From assembly GCF_003001955.1 (NCBI RefSeq), contig NZ_PVNH01000013.1:1-64000 (forward strand): a DNA stretch of 64,000 nucleotides, in the 5' to 3' direction. The notes beneath the pieces are model-generated. The model did not search any database and was not told where the DNA came from. It was given only the letters and a program-made list of their open reading frames with translations. Made by a program: the position numbers and the translations under genes. The DNA comes from Prauserella shujinwangii (GTDB taxonomy: Bacteria; Actinomycetota; Actinomycetes; Mycobacteriales; Pseudonocardiaceae). Each line of letters begins with the position of its first letter. Within the stretch, counting starts at the first letter, position 1. This document shows, in pieces, positions 22,107-29,870 of the stretch.

Positions 22107-22718
22107 GTGCCCCGCATCACGCAAGAGCAGAAGCGGCTCAACCACGAGAAGATCGTCAACGCGGCCGGTGCGGGATTCCGGCTGCGCGGCATCGACGGCA
22201 TCGGCATCGAGGAGCTGATGAAGTCGGCAGGCATGACGCACGGCGGGTTTTACAACCACTTCGCCTCGAAGGACGACCTTGCTCTCGAAGTCCTCCACCA
22301 GGGCTTCGCCGACTCGCTCGAGGCGCTCGACGCCATCCGCGAAGCGCATCCCCGCTCGGCGCGCGCGGCCCTGCACGACATGGTCGACGGGTACGTCAAC
22401 GCCGAGCACCGCGACCACCCCGAGATCGGCTGCGCCTCGGCCGCCCTCGTCTCCGACGTCGGCCGCCACGGCGCCGCCGCCCAGGCCGAATACCGGCGCG
22501 GGCTTGACGGCTACTTCGCCACCATCACCGACATGCTGCTCGACCGCGCACGCCAATCCGGCACCGAACTCACTCCCGCCGAAGCCCGCGAGCACGCGGT
22601 GGCGCTGTTCAGCCAGATGGTCGGCGCGCTGGTCCTCTCCCGGGCGATCGCGGACGCTGCCCCGGACCTGTCGGACGAGGTGCTGACGGTCAATCGGCGG
22701 CGGCTCAAGAAGCTGTGA
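22107..22718 (+). CDS. TetR-family regulator
   Basis: The protein is about 203 residues with an N-terminal TetR HTH (about 10-55, ending Gly-Met-Thr-His-Gly-Gly-Phe-Tyr-Asn-His-Phe) and an all-helical ligand domain with a Cys near residue 110 (Glu-Ile-Gly-Cys-Ala). The Gly-Gly-Phe-Tyr-Asn-His-Phe recognition helix places it with regulators of electrophile and quinone responses. The GTG at 22107 has GGAAGG upstream; ATGs at 22059 and 22062 lack one. It likely represses itself and the divergent redox operon through the nested palindrome. Confidence 0.8.
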   Translation: MPRITQEQKRLNHEKIVNAAGAGFRLRGIDGIGIEELMKSAGMTHGGFYNHFASKDDLALEVLHQGFADSLEALDAIREAHPRSARAALHDMVDGYVNAEHRDHPEIGCASAALVSDVGRHGAAAQAEYRRGLDGYFATITDMLLDRARQSGTELTPAEAREHAVALFSQMVGALVLSRAIADAAPDLSDEVLTVNRRRLKKL

Positions 22719-23115
22719 CCGCCGTCGTTCCGGCCACCCCGACGGAGCGAGTCCGGCGTCGAGCAGCCCCGCATGGCGCCGTCGGCGTGTCAACAGTCAT
22801 GACAGATGTTGCCTGGACAACTACCGCGACCGTGGAATCGGGCACGGGGCAGCCGGGCCGCCGTGCCGCTTCGCCTGGGCCGGGCGGCCTGCCGAATATC
22901 GCAGGATCGAGTACGTGCACTGTACCAGCAGGAACTGCTGTGACGGACCATCATGTCCGTCACCTCACCGCGACAACTGCCACCAGATGAGGATGCGCCC
23001 CCGAGCCATGCTGGATGTCTGGAATCGGCCCGTCGCCGAGCTCGTCACCACGCCCGCCCTGCCCCCGAATCTCCATGCTTTCCGACGAGTTTCCCCAGAT
23101 CGCCATCCAGGCAGA
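22719..23115. other. Intergenic region, no gene seen
   Basis: About 400 bases between tetR and the IS end fragment. Frames are broken or have atypical codon use on both strands. A TGTCATGACA palindrome lies near 22795-22804 and may be a regulator site. The DNA may be leftover from whatever brought the IS fragment. Confidence 0.4.
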
Positions 23116-23208
23116 TCCGAATAGATGCTGATCTACTTGGTCGTTGATCCATCTACCGGCGACCTCGCTATACCCAGACACCAGGGCCCGTTCTTAAACA
23201 GCTCCTAG
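23116..23208 (-). mobile_element. Inverted fragment of the IS5-family left end
   Basis: Read on the minus strand from 23204, the sequence matches the first 90 or so bases of the IS at 18705, with only a few mismatches, including GAGCTGTTTAAGAACGGGCC and the GATGGATCAACGACCAAG region. It stops before the transposase gene. It is followed outward by CTAG (23205-23208), as at the intact IS. The two ends face away from each other and enclose the redox genes, like the borders of a composite transposon. Confidence 0.85.
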
Positions 23209-23282
23209 CGGACCCTCCGCTCGCGGTGACGCGGAACGGCCCCGCCGCCCGTGGCCGGCGAGGCCGTTCCGACGTCCCGTGC

Positions 23283-24404
23283 TCAGCGCAGCGAACCGAA
23301 GAACGTCCTGAGGTCGTCGACCAGCAGGTCGGGCGCCTGGTGGGCGGTGTAGTGGCCACCGCGTTCGAGCTCGCTCCAGTGGACGAGGTTCTTGTGGTCG
23401 CGCTCGGCGAACCGCCGGATGGTCTGGAAGTCGCCCGGCGCCATGGCGAGGCCGATCGGCACGGTCGTCGGCTCGGCGGGCTGCTCGGCCTTGTCGTTCT
23501 CGTAGTAGAAGCGGGCGGCGGACGCGGCGGTGCGGGTGAACCAGTACACGCTCACGTTGTCGAGCACGAAATCCGCGTCCACCGCGTCGCCGAACAGCTG
23601 CCCGTTCCACGCCAGCTGCCCGACGGGCGAGTCCTGCAGCGCGAACGCCAGCGTCTGCGGCTGCTGTGCCTGCAGGGTGTTGAAGGCACCCATCTTCTCC
23701 CAGAACCACTGGAGGTGCTCCAGCGCGGCGGTCTCCTGCTCGGTGAGGTCCCGCATCTCCGCGGGGTCCCCGGTGGGGAAGGAGAAGATCTGCGTCACGT
23801 GCACACCCACGACGTGCTCGGGGTCCGCCCGGCCGACTTCGGGGGAGATCATCGACCCGCCGTCGTTGCCCACCGCGCCGTAGCGGGTGTACCCGAGCCG
23901 TCGCATGAGCTCGGCCCACGCCCTGGCGACGCGGTGGACGTTCCAGCCCTTGTCCCTTGTGGGGCCGGAGAACCCGAACCCGGGCACCGACGGGATCACG
24001 ACGTGGAACGCCTGCGCCGGGTCGCCGCCGTGGGCGCGCGGGTCGGTGAGCGGGCCGATCACGTCGAGGTACTCCACGAACGATCCCGGCCAGCCGTGCG
24101 TGAGGATCAGCGGCAGCGCGTCCGGCTCGGGGGAGCGGACGTGCAGGAAGTGCACGTTCTGGCCGTCGATCTCGGTGGTGAACTGCGGGAAGGAGTTGAC
24201 GCGCCGCTCGAACGCGCGCCAGTCGTAGCCGTCCGCCCAGCGCTCGGCGAGCTTGCGCACGTACTCGGTGGTCACGCCGTAGTCGGCGCCCGCGCCGGGC
24301 AGCTCGTCCGGGAAGCGGGTACGGCCGATCCGGTCGGTGAGGTCGTCCAGATCGGCCTGCGGGATGTCGATGCGGAAGGGGCGGATGCCGGTGTTGTTCG
24401 TCAT
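23283..24404 (-). CDS. Epoxide hydrolase, alpha/beta-hydrolase family
   Basis: The 373-residue protein has the N-terminal extension of microsomal-type epoxide hydrolases (about 1-110, Pro-Phe-Arg-Ile-Asp-Ile-Pro start) and an alpha/beta-hydrolase fold. The oxyanion segment HGWPGS is near residue 107, the nucleophile Asp lies in AVGNDGGSM (about 178), and the catalytic His in GGHYTAHQAPD near the C terminus. It opens epoxides to diols. The ATG at 24404 is chosen over a GTG two codons earlier. It is divergent from a WYL-domain regulator across 63 bases, the probable controller. Confidence 0.87.
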   Translation of the reverse strand: MTNNTGIRPFRIDIPQADLDDLTDRIGRTRFPDELPGAGADYGVTTEYVRKLAERWADGYDWRAFERRVNSFPQFTTEIDGQNVHFLHVRSPEPDALPLILTHGWPGSFVEYLDVIGPLTDPRAHGGDPAQAFHVVIPSVPGFGFSGPTRDKGWNVHRVARAWAELMRRLGYTRYGAVGNDGGSMISPEVGRADPEHVVGVHVTQIFSFPTGDPAEMRDLTEQETAALEHLQWFWEKMGAFNTLQAQQPQTLAFALQDSPVGQLAWNGQLFGDAVDADFVLDNVSVYWFTRTAASAARFYYENDKAEQPAEPTTVPIGLAMAPGDFQTIRRFAERDHKNLVHWSELERGGHYTAHQAPDLLVDDLRTFFGSLR

Positions 24405-24467
24405 GGCCACAACGCTAGGAGTGCTTTAGGCACGGTTCGTTCCTAATGGTCGGGCAGAATCGGAAAA

Positions 24468-25442
24468 ATGTTGGAGACCTCGGCGCGCCTGCTCCGCCTG
24501 CTGTCCCTGCTGCAGACCCCGCGCGAGTGGCGTGGCACGGAACTGGCGGAGCGGCTGTCCGTCTCACCCCGGACGGTGCGCAATGACATCGAACGCCTGC
24601 GCAACCTGGGCTATCCGGTCCACGCGACACGCGGTGCGGCGGGCGGCTACCGGCTGGAGGCCGGAGCGCAGCTGCCGCCGCTGCTGCTGGACGACGAGGA
24701 GGCCGTCGCCGTCGCGGTGGGCCTGCGCACGGCCGCGGGCGGCACGATCGCCGGGATCGAGGAGACGTCGCTGCGGGCGCTCGCGAAACTCGAACGGGTG
24801 CTCCCGTCCCGGCTGCGGCACCGGGTCAACGCGCTGCAGAGCTACACGGTGACGGTGCCGCGCGACGACGGCGGGCCCACCGTCGATCCGGCGGTGTTCA
24901 CCGCGCTGGTCACCGCGGCCAGGGACCACGAGCGGCTCCGCTTCGACTATGCGGGGCACGGCGGCGCGGAGTCGGTGCGCACGGTGGAGCCGCACCGGCT
25001 GGTGAACTGGGGCCGCCGCTGGTACCTCGTGGCCTGGGACCTCGACCGGGCGGACTGGCGGACGTTCCGGGTCGACCGGCTCCGGCCACGGATCCCGACC
25101 GGTCCCCGGTTCATCCCGCGCGAACCGCCCGGTGGTGACGCGGCGGCGTACGTCTCGCGGGGCGTGTCCTCCGCCGCGTGGCGCCTCCGGGCCCGCGTGC
25201 TGGTGCACGCCCCCGCGCCCGTCGTCGCCGAGCGGATCTCCCCCGCGGTGGGGGTGGTGGAGGCCGTCGACGAACACCGCTGCGTGCTGGACACGGGCGC
25301 CGACTCGGTGGAGACGCTCGGCGTCCACCTGGGCATGCTGGGCGCACGGTTCGAGGTGACCGAACCCGCCGAACTGGTTGCCCACCTGCGCGAACTCGCC
25401 GACCGCTACGCCGCGGCCGTGCCCCCGGCCGGGCGACTTTAG
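24468..25442 (+). CDS. YafY-type HTH/WYL-domain regulator
   Basis: The 324-residue protein has an N-terminal HTH_11 (about 5-60, LSVSPRTVRNDIERLRNLGYPV), a WYL domain (about 140-205, with Pro-His-Arg-Leu-Val-Asn-Trp-Gly-Arg-Arg-Trp-Tyr-Leu) and a C-terminal WCX extension. WYL proteins sense nucleic acids or small ligands and usually control the adjacent divergent gene, here the epoxide hydrolase. TAGGA and TCCTA arms at 24416-24420 and 24441-24445 in the shared promoter could be its site. Confidence 0.83.
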   Translation: MLETSARLLRLLSLLQTPREWRGTELAERLSVSPRTVRNDIERLRNLGYPVHATRGAAGGYRLEAGAQLPPLLLDDEEAVAVAVGLRTAAGGTIAGIEETSLRALAKLERVLPSRLRHRVNALQSYTVTVPRDDGGPTVDPAVFTALVTAARDHERLRFDYAGHGGAESVRTVEPHRLVNWGRRWYLVAWDLDRADWRTFRVDRLRPRIPTGPRFIPREPPGGDAAAYVSRGVSSAAWRLRARVLVHAPAPVVAERISPAVGVVEAVDEHRCVLDTGADSVETLGVHLGMLGARFEVTEPAELVAHLRELADRYAAAVPPAGRL

Positions 25443-25489
25443 CGGGCAGAACGCGGTCGGCGGCCGGCCGCCGACCGCGTTCTGCCCGC
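25442..25489. terminator. Perfect 48-base palindrome between convergent genes
   Basis: GCGGGCAGAACGCGGTCGG plus CGGCC at 25442-25465 is followed directly by its exact complement at 25466-25489, with no loop. It lies between the WYL gene (whose TAG begins the palindrome) and the convergent SDR gene, so it can terminate both. Part of it and the bases before it (25427-25459) recur at 59173-59206, so it belongs to a dispersed repeat family. Confidence 0.75.
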
Positions 25490-25505
25490 AGAATGCGGCG
25501 CGCGG

Positions 25506-26306
25506 TCAGCGGCGCGCGGAGCCGGGGCGGGACATCCGCCGGTGCACGGCGGCCATGATCGAGTCGGGGGCCACCCGGGCCACCGCGGCCTGCACCCGGT
25601 TGCGCCGTGCGCCCGCGACGACCTGCTCCCTGCCCTCGATCGTCGCCTCGTAGCCCTGGCGTGCGACGAGCGAAGCCGGGTCCTTCTCGCCCGCGCCGAT
25701 CTTCGTGTCCTGCATGCCCGCCCGCTCGAAGAACTCCGTGTCGGTCGGGCCGGGCAGCAGCGCGGTCACCGTCACGCCCGTGCCGCGCAGCTCGTCGCGC
25801 AGCGCCTCCGAGAACGACGTCAGGAACGCCTTCGTCGCCGCGTACACCGACTGGTACGGGCCCGGCATCAGACCCGCCACCGAGGACGTGAACAGCACCC
25901 GTCCGGCGTGCTGGCGCACCATGCCCGGCAGGATCCGCCTGGCCAGGTGCAGCGCCGACCGCACGTTGAGGTCCAGCACCCGCAGGTGGTCCTCCAGTTC
26001 GGTCTCCACGAAAGCCCCGTTCGCGCCGACCCCCGCGTTGAGCACGAGGGCGTTCACCGGGCGGTTCACCTCCGAGACCCGGCGCACCAGCTCCTCGACG
26101 CCGTCGTAGGTCGCCAGGTCGGTCCGCACGGCCTCGGTCGTCACGCCGTACGACTCCAGCTCGCGCCGCGCGTCCTCCAGCTCCGCGTCCTCCGCGGACA
26201 CGACGAGGTCGAACCCGTGCTCCGCGAACTGCTTGGCCAGTTCGAGCCCGATCCCGCTGGAGGCGCCCGTGACCACGGCCAGCGGGCGAGTCGTCGATTC
26301 CGTCAT
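25506..26306 (-). CDS. Short-chain dehydrogenase/reductase
   Basis: The 266-residue SDR has the cofactor motif TGASSGIG near residue 14, Asn-Ala-Gly-Val-Gly near 91, and the catalytic Ser (TSSVAG, about 141), Tyr and Lys (Tyr-Ala-Ala-Thr-Lys, about 156 and 160). It is a classical NAD(P)-dependent oxidoreductase, substrate unknown. The ATG overlaps the stop of the upstream MFS gene by four bases, so both are co-transcribed under the divergent TetR gene. Confidence 0.83.
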   Translation of the reverse strand: MTESTTRPLAVVTGASSGIGLELAKQFAEHGFDLVVSAEDAELEDARRELESYGVTTEAVRTDLATYDGVEELVRRVSEVNRPVNALVLNAGVGANGAFVETELEDHLRVLDLNVRSALHLARRILPGMVRQHAGRVLFTSSVAGLMPGPYQSVYAATKAFLTSFSEALRDELRGTGVTVTALLPGPTDTEFFERAGMQDTKIGAGEKDPASLVARQGYEATIEGREQVVAGARRNRVQAAVARVAPDSIMAAVHRRMSRPGSARR

Positions 26307-27736
26307 GGCAGCTCCTGCTCCGGTCGTGGTGAGGTCCGCTGCCCGGATACCCGGCTCGGCGGCGTCGAACCGGCCTCGTGCCGCCGCCCGGGCAACGCGA
26401 GCGCGAGCAGCGCCACCACGGTGAGGATCGCGGCGATCCCGGCGAACGCGCGGCCGTAACCCGCCGCCAGCGCCGCGCGGTCGCCACCACCGCCCGCGAG
26501 CGCGGCGAGCGCCGCGAGCCCCACCGCGCCGCCCACCTGCTTGGCGGTGTTCAGCACGCCGGACGCCGCCCCGGCCGCCTCCCGGGGCACACCGGACGTC
26601 ACCATCGCCGTGACCGGGGTGGTCAGCAGACCGCTGCCGAGCGAGATCAGCACGGCGGGCCCGAGCATCGCCCCGACATAGCCGTCGGCCGGCGTTCCCC
26701 GGCTCTGCCACAGGAAACCCACCGCCGCGACGACCGCTCCGGCCGCGATCAGCGTGCGGCAGGCCACGCACCGCATCAGCCTGGGCGTGAGCCACATGCC
26801 CACCGCCATCGTGAGCAGGGTGTGCGGGAGGAAGCCGAGACCCGCCCGCAGCGGCCCGTACTCGAGCACCCGCTGCATGAACAGCGTGAGGAAGAACCAC
26901 ATCGGGTTGAAGCACATCCCCGCCAGCAGCAGCACGACGTTGCCGAGGGACACCGTCCGCGCCCGGAACAGGGCAGGCGGCAGCAGCGGCGCCCGCGCCA
27001 GGCGGAGCTCCACGACCACGAAGGCGGCCAGCGCGCCGAGCCCGCCCAGCAGCGACCAGCCCGTCACCGGATCGGCCAGCCCGTGCTCGTGCGTCCGGGC
27101 GACGCCATAGGTGAGCAGCGCGAACCCCGCGGTCGCCGTCACGGCGCCCGCGACGTCGAGCCCCCGCTCCGCCGCCGGACGGTGCCCGTCCCGGCCGAGC
27201 AGCCGCCGCGCCAGCGGAATGGCGACCACGGCCAGCGGCACGTTCACCAGCAGGATCCACCGCCACGACAGGTACTCGGTGAGCACCCCACCGACGAGGC
27301 TGCCCGCCGCGCCACCGGCGATGCCGACCGCCGTCCACGCCGCGAGCGCCCGCGTGCGCCGCGTGCCTTCCGGGAACGTCGTGGTCAGCACGGTCAACGT
27401 GGCCGGAGCCAGCACCGCGGCGCCGAGCCCCTGCACGGCGCGCGCGGCCACGAGCGTTCCCGGCGTCGTCGCCAGCCCACCGACGAGGCTGGCCGCGGCG
27501 AACACGCCGAGCCCCGCGACGAACACCCGGCCCCGGCCGTACAGGTCGGCCAGCCGCCCGCCGAGCAGCAGGAAGCCGGCGAACGCGAGGGCGTACGCGG
27601 TGACCACCCACTGCAGGCCGACCTGGTCGAAACCGAGCGCGACCCGCACGGCGGGCAGCGCGACGTTCACGACGGAGAGATCCAGCACCACCATGAACTG
27701 CGCCGTGCACGCCAGCGCCAGCACCGCCCTCTTCAT
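26303..27736 (-). CDS. DHA2-family (EmrB/QacA-like) drug:H+ antiporter
   Basis: The 477-residue protein has about 14 membrane segments. Family motifs are visible: Val-Leu-Asp-Leu-Ser-Val-Val-Asn-Val-Ala-Leu-Pro in the first helix, GGRLADLYGRGRVF (motif A, about 60-73) and GAAGSLVGGVLTEYLSWRWI (motif C region). These export cationic or hydrophobic drugs. It overlaps the downstream SDR start. The start codon lies inside a dyad shared with the divergent tetR promoter. Confidence 0.87.
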   Translation of the reverse strand: MKRAVLALACTAQFMVVLDLSVVNVALPAVRVALGFDQVGLQWVVTAYALAFAGFLLLGGRLADLYGRGRVFVAGLGVFAAASLVGGLATTPGTLVAARAVQGLGAAVLAPATLTVLTTTFPEGTRRTRALAAWTAVGIAGGAAGSLVGGVLTEYLSWRWILLVNVPLAVVAIPLARRLLGRDGHRPAAERGLDVAGAVTATAGFALLTYGVARTHEHGLADPVTGWSLLGGLGALAAFVVVELRLARAPLLPPALFRARTVSLGNVVLLLAGMCFNPMWFFLTLFMQRVLEYGPLRAGLGFLPHTLLTMAVGMWLTPRLMRCVACRTLIAAGAVVAAVGFLWQSRGTPADGYVGAMLGPAVLISLGSGLLTTPVTAMVTSGVPREAAGAASGVLNTAKQVGGAVGLAALAALAGGGGDRAALAAGYGRAFAGIAAILTVVALLALALPGRRHEAGSTPPSRVSGQRTSPRPEQELP

Positions 27737-27752
27737 GATACGTGTGTACCAT
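27735..27752. promoter_or_regulatory. Dyad operator covering the MFS start codon
   Basis: ATGATAC (27735-27741) and GTACCAT (27746-27752) form a near-perfect inverted repeat (6 of 7 pairs) with a 4-base centre. The whole intergenic region is only 22 bases, so the dyad overlaps the MFS start codon and reaches within seven bases of the tetR GTG. Both transcripts are probably nearly leaderless and repressed by the TetR protein bound here. Confidence 0.6.
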
Positions 27753-27758
27753 AAAGGG

Positions 27759-28394
27759 GTGCCGAAGATCGTCGACCATGCCTGGCGGCGGGCGGAGATC
27801 GCCGACGCCCTCGTCCGGCTCGCCGCGCGGGAGGGCCTGCACGCGGTGACGATGCGCTCGGTCGCCGCCGAGGCGGGGATCTCACTGCGGCTGGTGCAGT
27901 ACTACTTCCACAGCAAGGCGCAGCTCATGAGCGCGACGCTGGACCACCTGGAGCGGCGCGGCCACGAGCGCTGGGCCGCCCGGCTCGCCCACCTGCCGGC
28001 CCCGCCGCCCGCCCGCGCGTTCGTCGAGGCGCTGCTGGCCGAGGCCCTGCCCACCGACGAAGCCAGCCGCGCCTTCCACCTGGTGTGGACGTCCTACGCG
28101 GTGCTGGCGATGACCGATCCCGAGCTGGCCGAGCAGCCGTTCGTCGAGGGACCCAACCGGCTGGAACGGCAGCTCACCGAGGTCCTCGACCAGGCGCGAA
28201 CGGACGGGGAACTGGCCGCCGGTCTGGATCCGGCAGCGGAGGCCGCCCGGCTGCTCGCCCTCCACCACGGCCTCGGCACCGGCGTCCTCGTCGGGCAGCG
28301 CACCGCCGAATCCGCGGCCGGGGTATTGCGCTACCACCTCGACCGGCTCTTCGCCACCCCGGGCGACGAGTGTGTGATCCACACTCCGGGGTAA
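27759..28394 (+). CDS. TetR-family regulator of the MFS-SDR unit
   Basis: The 211-residue protein has an N-terminal TetR HTH (about 10-55, MRSVAAEAGISLRLVQYYF) and a helical ligand-binding domain of BetI-like type. It starts with GTG only 22 bases from the divergent MFS efflux gene, with a dyad in between, so it probably senses the transported drug. Few bases precede the start, suggesting a leaderless message. The GH43 gene follows in the same direction 10 bases later but is functionally unrelated. Confidence 0.82.
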   Translation: MPKIVDHAWRRAEIADALVRLAAREGLHAVTMRSVAAEAGISLRLVQYYFHSKAQLMSATLDHLERRGHERWAARLAHLPAPPPARAFVEALLAEALPTDEASRAFHLVWTSYAVLAMTDPELAEQPFVEGPNRLERQLTEVLDQARTDGELAAGLDPAAEAARLLALHHGLGTGVLVGQRTAESAAGVLRYHLDRLFATPGDECVIHTPG

Positions 28395-28404
28395 CCGCGT
28401 TCCG

Positions 28405-29355
28405 ATGCGAACGCGGCTGCTCAACCTCCTGCTCAGTGTCCTGACCGGATCCGCCGTGCTCGCGCCCGGCGCGCCCGCCGCCGAGCCGAGACTGCTGCTG
28501 GACGCGAACTTCCCCGATCCGGACGTCAACCGGTTCGGCTCGCACTACTACGGCTACGCGACCGGCACCAGGGACACCAGGGCGCCGGTGGCCACCGCGC
28601 CGTCCCCGGCAGGCCCGTGGCGCGCACGCGGGGACGCCCTGCCGGAGCGGCCCGCCTGGATGGCACGGAAGAGCGGTATCTGGGCGCCCGACGTCGTCCG
28701 CCGCGCCGACGGCGACTACCTGATGTACTTCAGCGGGGCGCGCGGCGCGGACGGCACCATGTGCATCGGCGCCGCGGTGGCCGGGTCGCCGCTCGGCCCG
28801 TTCCGTCCCGTCGGCCGGAAACCGGTGGTGTGTGACCCCCGGGACGACGGGAACATCGACCCGGCCGCGTTCACCACCGCCGACGGCCGCCGCTTCCTGC
28901 TCTACAAGGCGAACGGGCACGAAGGCGAGCCCGCGATCCTCTACCTGCAGCGGGTCGGTCCCGGCGGGATCCGGCCGGTGGGGGACCGCGTCGAGCTACT
29001 GCGGGCCGACCATCCCGACGAGCACGGCATCGTCGAGGCGCCGACCCTGGTGCGGCTGCCCTCGCGGTACGTCCTGTTCTACTCGGCCGATCACTTCACC
29101 AGCCCCGGCTACCGCACCACCTACGCGACCGCGCCGGCGCTGACCGGGCCGTACACGAAGAGCGGCGCACCGTTCATCTCCCGCCGCGTGCTCGGCGCGA
29201 ACGTCGACGGTCCCGGCTCGGCCGACGTACTCCCCGGCCCCGGCGGCACGCACGCGTTCTTCCACGCGTGGCGCGGCCCCGATCGCGGATACCGCGCGCT
29301 GTACACCGTCGAGATGCACTTCGACAACGGCAGGCCCGTGCTCGGCGGCTCGTGA
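28405..29355 (+). CDS. Secreted glycoside hydrolase, GH43-like
   Basis: The 316-residue protein has a signal peptide (about 1-25, cleavage near PAAEP) and a five-bladed beta-propeller GH43 domain. Acidic positions that fit the catalytic set are Asp in FPDPDV (about 37), Asp in IWAPDVV (about 95) and Glu in IVEAPTL (about 212). GH43 enzymes act as arabinofuranosidases, xylosidases or galactosidases; the substrate is open. The TGA stop lies within a hairpin shared with the convergent DUF309 gene. Confidence 0.83.
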   Translation: MRTRLLNLLLSVLTGSAVLAPGAPAAEPRLLLDANFPDPDVNRFGSHYYGYATGTRDTRAPVATAPSPAGPWRARGDALPERPAWMARKSGIWAPDVVRRADGDYLMYFSGARGADGTMCIGAAVAGSPLGPFRPVGRKPVVCDPRDDGNIDPAAFTTADGRRFLLYKANGHEGEPAILYLQRVGPGGIRPVGDRVELLRADHPDEHGIVEAPTLVRLPSRYVLFYSADHFTSPGYRTTYATAPALTGPYTKSGAPFISRRVLGANVDGPGSADVLPGPGGTHAFFHAWRGPDRGYRALYTVEMHFDNGRPVLGGS

Positions 29356-29378
29356 GCGCGGAAGGTCCCGCTCACGAG
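29349..29378. terminator. CTCGTGAG hairpin containing both convergent stop codons
   Basis: CTCGTGAGCG (29349-29358) and CGCTCACGAG (29369-29378) form a perfect 10-base stem with a 10-base loop. The TGA of the GH43 gene is in the left arm and the TGA of the convergent DUF309 gene in the right arm. The same CTCGTGAG stem occurs at 50382-50427, so it is a dispersed element acting as a bidirectional terminator. Confidence 0.7.
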
Positions 29379-29851
29379 GAGCGCAACCGGGGTGCGATCG
29401 CCTCGGGCCGAGGGGGCTGCCGACGGCTGGGCAGGCACGTCGCCAGCTGCTCGGCCCACTCCCGCAGCCCGGCGACGTCGATGCCGTGCGGCGGGGCGCT
29501 CGCGTAGGGGCCGATGTTCTCGGCGCCCCGGCGCAGCAGGGACGCCGCGCCACCCGGGTTGCCGCGCGCCGCGTGCGTGACGCCGACGGCCAGCTGCGCC
29601 AGCCCCCGCCACAGCGCGCGCTCGTCCTCCGGTCCCGACTTCCAGGCGTCCTCCAGCACCTCGTGGGCGTGGAACGGCTTGCCGTCGTCCAGTAGCCGCT
29701 GTGCCTCCCGCAGCGCCTCGCCGGGGGCGCGGACCACGCCCTCCGGCTGCCGCTCGACGCCCTCCGCGCCGTAGGGCAGGGGCCTGCCGAGCCCGTCGCG
29801 CGGCCGGGCGTTGCGGGCGCGGCCCTCCTCGTCTCGGTCCCGATCAGCCAC
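29372..29851 (-). CDS. DUF309-family protein
   Basis: The 159-residue protein has a charged, probably disordered N terminus (1-45) and a DUF309 helical domain (about 48-135) with its signature Phe-His-Ala-His-Glu-Val-Leu-Glu-X-Ala-Trp (about residue 60) and Gly-Leu-Ala-Gln-Leu-Ala-Val-Gly. The family is widespread, of unknown function. It is encoded 19 bases downstream of ctaD on the same strand. Confidence 0.8.
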   Translation of the reverse strand: MADRDRDEEGRARNARPRDGLGRPLPYGAEGVERQPEGVVRAPGEALREAQRLLDDGKPFHAHEVLEDAWKSGPEDERALWRGLAQLAVGVTHAARGNPGGAASLLRRGAENIGPYASAPPHGIDVAGLREWAEQLATCLPSRRQPPRPEAIAPRLRSS

Positions 29852-29870
29852 GTCCCGAGTCTCGCACGCC

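Noticed and set aside
25111-26490. Minus-strand long frame overlapping SDR and WYL genes
   Set aside because: Shadow frame rich in Arg and Gly; SDR motifs are in another frame.
26378-27754. Plus-strand frame of 458 codons opposite the MFS gene
   Set aside because: Arg/Pro/Gly/His-rich antisense product; the minus strand encodes a clear membrane transporter.
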